A DNA stretch of 64,000 nt from the NCBI GenBank assembly GCA_000934385.1, contig KN880435.1, forward strand, positions 1-64,000. The letters run 5' to 3'. Below, piece by piece: positions 1-9,287 of the stretch; within the stretch, counting starts at the first letter, position 1; each line of letters opens with the position of its first letter. The position numbers were made by a program, and so were the translations under genes. The notes below the pieces were generated by a model that was not told the DNA's origin, made no database searches, and saw only the letters and a list, made by a program, of their open reading frames with translations. The DNA comes from Cylindrobasidium torrendii FP15055 ss-10 (taxonomy: Eukaryota > Basidiomycota > Agaricomycetes > Agaricales > Physalacriaceae).

Positions 1-234
1 TGTAAACGCGCCACAGCGCGAGTGGCCAAAACACGAGGATGAGCGGTGACGAGCGGTACGCGAGTGCCGAGAATCGGACGACGAAATGGGAACGGCGCCT
101 GGATTGGGGGATGTACGCGAGATGCTACATAGTGAGGTCGAAAGCTAACAAAGGAGAACGGCGCGATGGCCTTAAATAGGCCGGAGCGGCAACGTCCGTG
201 ATGATCGTGATGTAAGCTGCAAAGCCAGCTTACA
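1..234 (-). mobile_element. Partial LTR of a retrotransposon, running off the left edge
   Basis: Read on the minus strand, this stretch begins at 234 with TGTAAGCTG, the usual LTR start (TG...; TGTAA is common in Ty3 and Ty1 elements). Immediately upstream, at about 235-247 on the minus strand, is a purine-rich run (GGGTGGGGGAGAG) of the kind that primes plus-strand synthesis next to a 3' LTR. A TATA-like TATTTAAGG lies inside at about 173-181. The first 24 bp (211-234) also form a 9-bp perfect stem with a 6-nt loop. The other LTR end would be outside the window, so element type and size are unknown. No integrase or reverse transcriptase reading frame was recognised beside it. It could instead be a solo LTR. 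Confidence 0.45.
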
Positions 235-777
235 CTCTCCCCCACCCACAAAAAATCAGCACCACCTCTCAACTATGACTGCCAAAAAATCCAATAACCA
301 TCCATACTCCATCCAAAATGCTTGAAGACATGTGCATTTGCGACAACTTGCGACCAAATACCCGGCGGGGTACAACTGAAACGGGAACGTGCATCTGCAA
401 AATGGTACCGAGCATAAGTTAACTTTAGGGAAACAAGTTAGCCTGAACTACCCTGAGTTAACTTAAGTTTGAACCTCAGGGAAAGGTTTGATGGAGCTAT
501 CAACCATGGCCGTCCACAGGTTGACCAAAGGTAACTTGGGTTTAACTAAGTTTTATTGAAGTTGCCCAGAGTTTTCAGTTACGCATGGCCCTGCCTTCAG
601 GTTTGCTGAGAGTTTCTATAGGGAAGTACCGGGTTTCCCAGAGGGCAAGGCTGCAAAAAAGTGTAATCCTAGGTCAACCTTATGGCACCTGAAGTTGACC
701 TAGGTTTCCCACAAGTAACACTTAAGTTATATAGAGTTTACCCAAAGTTCATGAACAGTTACCAATAAGTGGACTTC
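235..777. other. Non-coding stretch with degenerate AAGTTAAC-type words
   Basis: No convincing reading frame. From about 420 onward, words such as AAGTTAAC, GAAGTTGACC and CCTAGGTTTCCC recur irregularly, as if this were a more decayed continuation of the minisatellite that follows. Confidence 0.5.
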
Positions 778-1255
778 AAGTTGATTTTGAGTTAATTTTA
801 AGTCACTACTAAGTTAACTACAAGTTCCCTCAGAGGCATTACAAAGTTAACTTGAAGGTGCTCCAGGTCATGACCAAGTTAACTATACACCGCTCCTAGG
901 TGTTACTAAGTTAACTACAGGCCGCTCTGGGATATTACTAAGTTAGCTTAGGTTTCCTTTGAGTCACTAATAAGTTGACTACAAGCTGCTCACAGGTGTT
1001 GTTAAGTTAACTCAAAGGTGCTCCAGGTCACTACCAAGTTGACTAGACGGCAGTCCGGGTCACTACTAGATTAACTATGGTCTCTTTAAGTTATTACCAA
1101 GTTAACTACATGCCACTCCCAGGTGTTACTAAGTCAAATACATGCTGCTCTGGGTACTACTAAGTCAACTAAGGTTTCCTTTAAGCCATTACTAAATTAA
1201 CCTAAGTTTCCTTGAAGCCATGTCTAAGTTAACCTAGGTTTTTTGAGGTTACAAT
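778..1255. repeat. Degenerate 31-33 bp minisatellite, about 15 copies
   Basis: A unit of about 32 bp, starting with (C/T)AAGTTAACTACA and followed by a variable GCTGCTC and AGGTGTTAC-like half, repeats head to tail. Successive unit starts occur roughly every 31-33 bp from about 778 to 1255. Copies differ at several positions, so the array is old. The same words reappear in looser form at about 12960-13170, next to the truncated retrotransposon. Confidence 0.8.
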
Positions 1256-1452
1256 TTTTTTTTACTTTTACAAACAGACTGAATTCACATGCACTCCAAG
1301 AAAAAAACAGAAAATACAATACTCCATTGAAAAGGGACAAGCCCTAACTACAATACCAATTAACATAATTACGAAACAGGGACAAGGTACATATAGGCAG
1401 CAAAAAAAGAATAAAACGAAGGGTAAACAAATAAAATGAAAGTCGAAGCCAT

Positions 1453-3265
1453 CTAGGCCTTGCCTGCCCTCCTGGCTGCCGCTGCCTGAGCCTCCTGCAT
1501 CATCATCTTGACAGCCTCACCATCCTCAGCAACCTCAGTACGAACCAGCCAGCCCTTCCGGGCCTTCTCACTAAAGCATGATCAGAAACAATGAAACATA
1601 AAAATGAAACGACGTACCATGCCTGCTCAAAGATCTTTACCTTCCACTCCTTGACCAAGTCGGGGAAGTCAAGCTCATACCCACGGAGCTTGAACTGCAC
1701 CTCGTTGTAGGTGGTGGCCGACGCCACTGTGAACGGTTTCCGCTCCCAGCGGCCACCGGCATATTCATCAACGACATGATTTCCCTGAGAATCATTAGCA
1801 TGGCCGTAATTCATGAACAGAGACTTACGCAGGTGAGAATCAGGGCAATAAGGGACAGCGGGATCTCTTGGGCATCCATGACCCAAGCAAAAGCATCGAC
1901 ATCGAGCCGAGAGCGTTGGGAGATCAGCAGACTGGAGGCAACGTCGGCCACCCAGTCGGCCTGGCCGTAGAGCAGGACGTCGTAGGTACGATTCTGCAAT
2001 GAAAATCAGTGGAAATTCCATCTGCAATAGAGCTGACACTCACCGGGATGTCGACCCCACCATACTGCCATACCTTGTTGGCCTTGACCCAATGGACATC
2101 TTCGACGGTGGTCCTTTCGGCTTCCCGGGCATTGGCACCGGTGCGGGGAATACCCATGGTGTGAATGGCGCCCCGGACAAAGCAGACGGTAGTTGCACGG
2201 CAGGCCTGATTGGTGTAATCAACCTATTGAGCATTAGTACATGACAATCATGCAATGGCGACAACGACTTACATATGTGATGCCCCGCGAAAGGAGCGAG
2301 CTCCGCTTGAATGAGTTGTAGGTTTTAACGTACTCGGGACATGCGTAGCGGGAGTCAAAGGCGGTGCGGCGCATTGTGGCCATGATGCGCTGTGGGAGGT
2401 CGTACGGGCTGTGGTACGCGTTCTCGGTGATGAGTTCGGCCCGGCTGATGTTCTTGACGTGTTTCAGGAATTGGCGCTCCTGGATCGAGAACTCGGCACT
2501 GACGACCTTGGCCGACTTGCGACGTGGAGGGCGGTCACCGTCGTCCAGATCCGCAACATCGTCGTTGCGATCAGCGCGCCGCTTGCGAGTAGCAGGTGCT
2601 ACGGGTGTCACGTCAAAGACATCCTATGCGAGAGTTAGTATTTCTTCCAAAAATCGAATGATGCAACGCACCGGACCATTGTCCGCATCCATGTGATGGT
2701 CGTCCTCCTCCTCGAAGGCAGCAAACTGATCGTCGTCGCCGTCAATGCTTGAGACGACGTCCGCCTCGTCATCGTCGTCGTCTGCCGGCTCATCCAGCAC
2801 CTCCCGCCTCTGCTGGTTGAAAGTCGAATGGAGAGCGGCCAAAGTCTCGTCAACGTCGACAGGGGGGGCGGGGTCGTCGTCATTCGACGCGGTGGCGACG
2901 GCCGTGTTGGTCTGCGTGGTCGAAGTAGGCTCTGCCTCTTCGTCCTCGTTGGGTTCGTCGGCCATCATAGCGCGCGCCTTCTTGCGCGAGGCTACAACAA
3001 TTATTAGTTCACGATTTGGAGACTGGCGCAATCAGCAAGGCTCACCTTCAACCTTTGCCGCCTTGATTTCTGCCTCCTTGCGGCGCTGGGCGGCAAGCTT
3101 GGCGGGCGTTGGGGCGGGAGTGGCAGGCGCAGTGGCCGGCGCAACCTTGACTGAGCCACGAGTGACGGCGCCAGGACGACGGGCGATGAGCTGTGCCCGA
3201 GTGACCGTAGAAGTCCTGGCGGCAGCGGCGGCGCGAGTGGTGATGGACGATGTTGGCTGCGACAT
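1453..3265 (-). CDS. Hypothetical protein, possibly DUF6532-like (seven exons)
   Basis: Seven exons join in phase on the minus strand: 3265-3046, 2991-2672, 2623-2273, 2223-2044, 1993-1829, 1784-1618 and 1570-1453, giving about 506 residues. All introns are GT-AG and 45-65 bp long. The first third is low-complexity: Ala/Thr/Pro-rich, then very acidic (runs of Asp and Glu), then a basic patch (KRRADR). The remaining part is a compact, probably folded domain with a segment reading IPLSLIALILTC and a Trp-rich end. Its layout resembles the DUF6532 proteins that are multicopy in Agaricomycetes, but I cannot confirm that without a profile search. No catalytic motif was seen. Its position beside repeats suggests it may belong to, or travel with, mobile DNA. 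Confidence 0.65.
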
Positions 3266-3501
3266 TGAAGCTAGTGGGAATGGAGAGAGAGTAGTGAAAG
3301 GAAGGAAAGTGGGAAAGGGAATGATGAGTACTGCTGTTGAACAGTCCAGCTTATATACCAGTCGAACGGCAAAATGGGGTTCCGTGTTGGTGTTTGCGGG
3401 TGCTGGAATATTGGAGAAACACGCAATAAAAATTGGTAAGTGCGGCTGCGCCGTCAGAATTATGGAATTGTAGGGTAGCAAGATAACGTTACAATATAAA
3501 C

Positions 3502-5440
3502 TTACATCCATTTGGGGAACATCCTGTTCATTAGCAAGGCTGGGCGCTCCGCGTCTCGCTCGGCCTCAACGGTTGCCATAGAATATTCCTTCAAGTAGCG
3601 CATCCAACCCCGCTTTGAGTTGCCGCCGCGATAGACAAATTCCGAGAGGCCGCCACTATTGTAGGATGTGACTGAATAACGGATCTCGTCCTCCCCAATT
3701 TGGGTATTCGCATGTGGAAACAGCGCCGTTGGGAACCAAGCCTCGGCTCCTTGTGGGAACTGAACGACCAGGCGCAGTGTTGGAAAGACAATATGACCAC
3801 CAGTACGATAATTGTACGGGCCGAAAGCTCGAAGAGGCGCCCAGCCATAAGCATTGTCGGTGTCATCGATGTGTGTCTCGCAGATGGTCTGTGGACCAAA
3901 ATTGACCGTTGTGAGTGCGAAGGGGAGCTCTCGGAAGTTGAACTTGAGGTGTTCGCAGTCGGGGTGCATTGATATCGCCTCGCGAATGTCCCAGTACGCT
4001 GAGTGCATACCAGGATTGTACATTCTCCAGGCAACTAATGAAGTTATGAGTGCGTTGAAAGTTGTGAACGGACATGATGAAACGTACTGTCAGACTGCAG
4101 CGCCTCGTACACAAAGTCGGGGTCTTTGAGTATCTCATCGAGGACTCTGCAATTGGTCACCAAGTTGTTCACACGCAGTGGTATCTGTAGACGCGTTAGC
4201 CATGATTGCCCGGTAAGATTGTACACAACACACCGGCGTTCCAGTAGCGTGAACAATGCCCTCTCGCAACGCATAAAAATCTCCCTTCCCGCCCGTTTTC
4301 GTGCTGAGCATAGCCTTCTCGGACGCTCGACGCAGTGTCTCCGTCATACGCTCCTGCCTTGCCAATCCCTCCTTCGAGATATCCCGTTTGCGCAGGAGAA
4401 TGATGAGGCGGCGCTGGCAGTCGAGTATCGCAATGGTTTCCAGTCCATCCCACTCCAACTGGCGAAATCCCTCATTGATTGCATCCTGAAGTGTGCGAGG
4501 CGAATGATATGTGCGGCGTGACGACCCCCTCCATCCTCCGGTGCCACAAGGAACATCAGCGATATCGAAGTTCGTCAAGATGACCACTTTCGTCTTCGCA
4601 AGGTGCTTGATCCACACATCCTTGAGTCCGCGAAAACGAGCTTGTGCATCGCGCTTTGCGTGTTGTATGGCTCGACGCCGTTGAGTAGCATCCTGCGACC
4701 GAGCCTTGACTCGTTTTTTAGGCGGCGGATGCGCATCGGAGCCGTTGTTGGCAATAATAGCGAAAGTAGGCGTGGATGGCATGGGTAGCGGCGGCAGTGT
4801 GTTGGGAGCACTCGTCAACGCGACACGAGCCTGGATGCCGGGGGTGATTTTGGGCAGAGCCTTTGTAGGACGTGGATGCGAGTTTGTCGTTGGGGGACCT
4901 TGTGCGGCGCCTTGCTCTGGCTGCGCACCGCGCTTGCGCCTGCGAGAAAGAGTAGTACTATGCGAAGGTTGATTTTCCGGTTGGACTGAATGCGGATTTG
5001 ATGTAGGTAATAGCGTCCCACAATCGTTGAACATGTCGACTTTAGCGCGGTGAAGGTATGCCTTGGTCATGACATATCGTGGAACTGGGACATCACACGC
5101 AGCTGATGGGGTAGAGGCTGGCGCGTGGGTGGGTGGATCTGGGGCTGGGGCTGTATCGGTGCTCTTGTCGCCAAATACGATGTCGTCCAAGTGAAGCCGG
5201 AGCGGGCAAAGGTCCACATCCAAGATAGCCCGCTCCAGCGAGGCAAGATTGAACGTTGTCTGAAAATTGTGAGCTCAATTCAACGATGCGCAAATATACC
5301 ATTCGTGTTCTCGTTATCCGTCACTGCTTTCCAGCCCAATTCCGGTTTTGTACTTGCAGCGACAGCAGACAATAGACGAATGGCACAAGTACACAGAACG
5401 AGTGACGCACCTCTTGGATTGAAGGAATGTGAGAATCCAT
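3502..5440 (-). CDS. TET/JBP-like 2-oxoglutarate/Fe(II) dioxygenase
   Basis: Proposed exons: 5440-5411, 5259-4234, 4184-4088 and 4034-3502, all in phase, about 561 residues. The N-terminal half is Pro/Ala-rich and basic (KKRVKARSQ, RRRAIQHAKR), consistent with nuclear DNA binding. The last exon carries the double-stranded beta-helix core. It has an HxD metal pair in ETHIDDTDNAYGW, a Gly-Gly turn in YRTGGHIVF, the distal metal His in LFPHANT, and a 2-oxoglutarate-binding Arg candidate in EIRYSVTSY, followed by NSGGL. This matches the TET/JBP family expanded in Agaricomycetes, whose members oxidise 5-methylcytosine (or thymine) in DNA. All core residues are present, so it may be active. The first exon (10 codons, then a 151-bp intron) is the weakest part of the model. 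The stop at 3502 overlaps a good donor (GTAAGT), so a further 3' exon is possible. Confidence 0.8.
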
Positions 5441-5661
5441 GGTTCCTCGTTGAAGGATAAGGAGTGTAGTAGAATGAACGAGAGTATGGACGCGTCGTCA
5501 AGACGTGCCAAACAGACAGTAGCACAAGCTATTGCCAATGATTCTCTAGCACAAGCTACAAGAATGCAAGGATACAGCGTCAAACTGATATCCTGAGCTG
5601 CGTGGAATGTCTTCTTGGTAGACAATGGCGTCCGTGGTGGTAAAAGGAGAAGATGGGAGGG

Positions 5662-5678
5662 CACGATCGCCGATCGTG
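5662..5678. repeat. Perfect 8-bp inverted repeat upstream of the TET/JBP gene
   Basis: CACGATCG and CGATCGTG flank a single base. This is a dyad about 220 bp upstream of the proposed dioxygenase start and a candidate protein-binding site. It could be chance. Confidence 0.35.
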
Positions 5679-5850
5679 TCGAAAACTAATTGACGCCGTG
5701 AAATAATGCCACACACGACCACTAACGCTCCCTGCGATGGACTGCCTCGCACAGTACAAAACCAAAGAAAGTAATGTCCATTACGAAATATACACGACTG
5801 CAAGAACACTGATATGAAAAAATATATGCAAGAAAAACCCCAAAGTCCAT

Positions 5851-8063
5851 CTAGACTACCACCGCGCCAACCTTTGTGTCCCGCGGAAGAGTGGGAGCGC
5901 GAGAGAATACATCCTTAAACGAGCTGACATAGTGTCTCGCGATTCGTCTCTCTGCCTGAGTCACTACATTGCTCATTTCGTCTCTGTTCAGTTCATCATG
6001 TTGCATGAGCGTAAGTCCCTTGACTTGCCGAAGAACGTCTCCACCAATACGCCATTTGCCCTTCCACTGGTCCATCAGCGTTGCCAATTGCAGCAGTGCA
6101 GTTGCTCTGTCAGAATTGCGGCGTGCTGCAAAGCCCTGATTCGTCTTGTAGAATGACTCGTGAGGTACGTATCGACCATCAAAATGCGTGATGGACTGTA
6201 GGACCTCAAGACGTCGCTGTTCTTCAGAGTAACGAAGGCTGGGGGAGACGGAGTCAACGAGTTCGAAATTTGTGTTGCCTGTAGGACCGGACGATGACGA
6301 TGGGTTGGTATCGTCGGGCAAGCGCGATGTATCATAGAGCTTGGCATCAAGGTTGACCACCTCCCAGCGCCATTCAACTTCATTCATATCGGCAAGGATG
6401 GAGCGAGTGACGGAAAGGGAAAGAGGCTTGCTGGTGTCGATGTAGATCCCATGCCACAGAACATGACTCGGCAATGCTCCCAGAGAGATAGAGCCCTGGA
6501 GCAGTCAGAGGGAGATACGATAATGATGTTGGTGCAACACACCTCGAACCCAGCGTCCTTAATTGACCTATTCAACTCATCCTCGGCTTTCTTGCGAGCA
6601 ATCCCATTTTTTGAGCCCTCTGAGCTCGCCCCCAGCGTACATGCAACAAGGTTCGCCCGCCAGACAGAATTCCTAAGCGCACAATCTGCCGGCGCTGTCT
6701 GTATGCGGTATACGAGGACCGGATGGTTATGGACGTAGCTGCACAGTGCCCCGTCCCGCATACGGGTATTCGACATGTTTGCAACCATCCCAGCATCGGG
6801 GAATGCATACCCGCGCCAGTCGCTCTTGGAGTTCTCGGCTCCTGGCCAGGTTGGTGCCGTCGAGTCATTGTGTCCCCGTCCGATTTCTGCAGCAGCGTCC
6901 ATCCATGGCTCCAGAGGTGTGGTCAGATACTTGGATCGATTAAGCCACTTTGACGATGCCGCCTGCGCATTGGTTGTCGGCTTTGTCGATTTTTGGGATT
7001 TATGAGAATAAGATCCAGAGGCAGCAGAAACCGTTGCGGATGTACGCGCGTGCGAAGTAGAGGCCGTCGGAATGGGCACAGGAGCGACAGGGCTTGTCTG
7101 AGAGGGAAGGAGGTGCTGAGAGGGGTCGTAGATACCAAATTCCTTGAGTTGAGCAATCTGCGTTGGTAGCCATTCATTTTGAGGATGTTGTAGCGGATGG
7201 TCGCGACGTAACCACGAAGTCATCGCAGATAGACGATGTGGACTTTTTGCTTCGCCGCGGAATATGACGACACTGTTGGCAGCGCGAGACGGCTTGAGGA
7301 CGATGATGGCGCTGGGAGTTCCCACTTGACTTCCGGGTGCCACAATGACGGTGCTACTGAGCACTGCTCTCATCACGTCGTCGGAGAGCAAGTGCTTGAT
7401 ATCGGTGTCGACATTGACCTCCCCAAGCCGTCGGATGAAATATGTCGGAAGCCCCGCCTTGAATAGTATCTCGGCGGATTCGTGGCTGCTGGTGATAGCG
7501 CCAAGGCGACTGGAGTCAACGGGGAGGGGATAGTCTGGTGGGTCGGTAAATAGATGGCGGAAGGTGTCATGCCAGTCGAGGAACGCCAGAAGGTCGAGCA
7601 GAATGCGCTGAACGCTTGACCAAATCCACACACAGTCATTTCGAGCCCCTGGTATACTGAGACGGTTGAGGGCATTTTTGAATGCTCGTAAGGCGGGTTT
7701 GCGAGTCGATAAGCTGCTAACGGTGTCCGCATTGGCAAGCTCTGCAGCGCGCAGGGTGTCCTCGAACCTCTTGATGACAGTGTTTGCCTCTGCTTCGAGT
7801 GTAGACACCAAGCGGTTGTCGATAGTGCCAAATGTGCTATCAGCGTACTTTGGAAACCAGTCTTGATGCCTAAGTTCGGCATGACGGATACCCTGCGTGC
7901 TTCCTGGGCTGCCAGCTTGAGGAGCGAAGATGAGAGGCAGATGACCTGTCGAATTGCGGAAGACTTGAGGGTGTAGAGTGGCGTCGTCGACTCCCCACTT
8001 CCCATCGGTAAGAACGCGGATAACGCGCTGGGTGTGCACAAGCGGATTCGGCAAGGTCGTCAT
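5851..8063 (-). CDS. Conserved basidiomycete protein of unknown function
   Basis: Two exons (8063-6543 and 6495-5851) separated by one 47-bp intron give about 721 residues. The start at 8063 (MTTLPNPLVH) was preferred; an in-frame ATG at 8165 would add 34 residues. The reading frame is long and uninterrupted. It has an N-terminal globular region (LTDGKWGVDDATLHPQVF), a helical middle containing DPPDYPLPVDSSRLGA, a Ser/Thr-rich linker at about 390-440, and a C-terminal globular region. I recall this architecture as an uncharacterised family widespread in Agaricomycetes, but I cannot assign a function. There is no signal peptide or transmembrane segment. Its neighbours are a TET/JBP gene and a Plavaka transposon, so it may be part of the same accessory island. 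Confidence 0.7.
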
Positions 8064-8409
8064 GTTGGGCGAGGAGATGATGAGGGATGATGAGGAGTCG
8101 GTGGGGTCGGGAAAGATACCACCAACGATGCCGTACGTGTATTTCTGGCACTGTGATGATTGCATACCGTCTGAGTTGAAGTGAGCATTACAACCAATTG
8201 GGGGACATGTTACGCACCAAGTGTGGAGGTAGCAATGGAAAAGCGAGTGAAGACGAATCGAAGAAGCGCTAGTCTTCTGCTTGCAAGTTAGTACACAACA
8301 AACACATTGTAGCAAGCTGGCATACCGGCGCAGGTGAGATGGAGCACGTATAGCACGAGAACGCCTTGTGTTCTTGAGGGATAGAAGCCGTATCTTCCCT
8401 TGTTGAAGC
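8064..8409. other. Non-coding upstream region of the 5851-8063 gene
   Basis: Reading frames here are short or lack good starts. The region probably contains the 5' untranslated region, perhaps with introns: a donor-like GTATGC lies at about 8167 on the minus strand. Confidence 0.4.
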
Positions 8410-8838
8410 GGCACGTCCTTCGATAGTGCCAACACAAGTTAAGCACCAAATTGCCTAGCGTCTATCTAGGCAACCGCAACTTGGTAGCGTCAAGCTATCA
8501 AGCACTTGGAACCTTTGGCAACAAGCCAAATGCTCCTGTATGCGTCGAGAGGGAGGGAGAGCGTTGTCGGGTCAAGCGATGGTGGTGAGATGGGTTGGGA
8601 AGGTAGTGACCAGTGGTGGGAGGAGTGGGAGAGCAAACGTATCGATCGGCGCATCAGAGCGCCTCGGCAGCTGCCGATCACTTTGTCTTTTCACCACCAG
8701 GACGACGGCAGGACACATACGACTCCTAGATTGATTCTAGGAGTCGCAGCAGCGTACTAGCTTGATGCTAGTACGCTCTGATTGGCTGTACATTGATTGT
8801 ATATGCCATTTGGTTGCCTATCTTGAAGATAGCAACTT
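8410..8838. repeat. Cluster of short hairpins, several with a TTGAT loop
   Basis: At least seven inverted repeats lie in about 430 bp. They are: 8451-8473 (8-bp stem, 7-nt loop); 8480-8502 (9 pairs, one G-T, loop GTCAA); 8514-8530 (6-bp stem, loop AACAA); 8720-8746 (11-bp perfect stem, loop TTGAT); 8751-8777 (11-bp perfect stem, loop TTGAT); 8784-8807 (about 9 pairs with one bulge, loop TTGAT); and 8813-8836 (10 pairs, one bulge, TTGA at the apex). A larger imperfect dyad, GATCGGC/GCCGATC, spans 8644-8679, and GGCAC/GTGCC spans 8410-8430. Stem sequences differ while loop size and often loop sequence are kept, so these are a designed or selected series rather than copies of one palindrome. Confidence 0.85.
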
Positions 8839-9287
8839 TGTGTTATTAGCAACGACGACAACGCCATTCCATGCACCACTGGTCAACAGGCTGTGGACTT
8901 TACTAGTCTTTTTCTGTCTGAAGCACGCGAGCCGCCTCTACCATCTTCTGGCTTGCAACCACACTTCTCCAGTCCAGGCATCACCTCCCGGTTACCTTCG
9001 TTCCAGAAAGAATGTCTTCTTTCATCTCCGCTTTGCAGACAAATAATGGGGTGCCATCGTGTTCGCCAGGTGTGTCAGATGCTTCGTTTCCCCCAACGCA
9101 TTTCTCATTTTTCAGTGGCAAACTGCGGCACATCGTGGCAGCCTAGAAGCTACCCCATACTGCGCGAGGTTTACGCGCATCTATCTCGGCAATCTGTACG
9201 TGCCTCGCTTAAGAATGAAGTTTGCCATCTAACCATCTCATAGCACCCGCATAGCTTTTTCCTACTGCACAATCAGTCTTCGCCAAT
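8839..9287. other. Upstream region of the Plavaka transposase gene
   Basis: No supported gene. It presumably contains the promoter and left end of the transposon, but I could not identify a terminal inverted repeat by eye. Confidence 0.4.

Noticed and set aside
778..1255. CRISPR-like array of spaced repeats
   Set aside because: Units are contiguous and degenerate without unique spacers, and the genome is eukaryotic.
3266..3501. Further 3' exon of the TET/JBP gene using the GTAAGT at its stop codon
   Set aside because: Candidate downstream exons lack family similarity and would overlap the next gene's promoter; kept only as a caveat.
8506..8760. Plus-strand open frame of 84 codons over the hairpin region
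   Set aside because: Composition and lack of motifs point to chance; the region's signal is inverted repeats.
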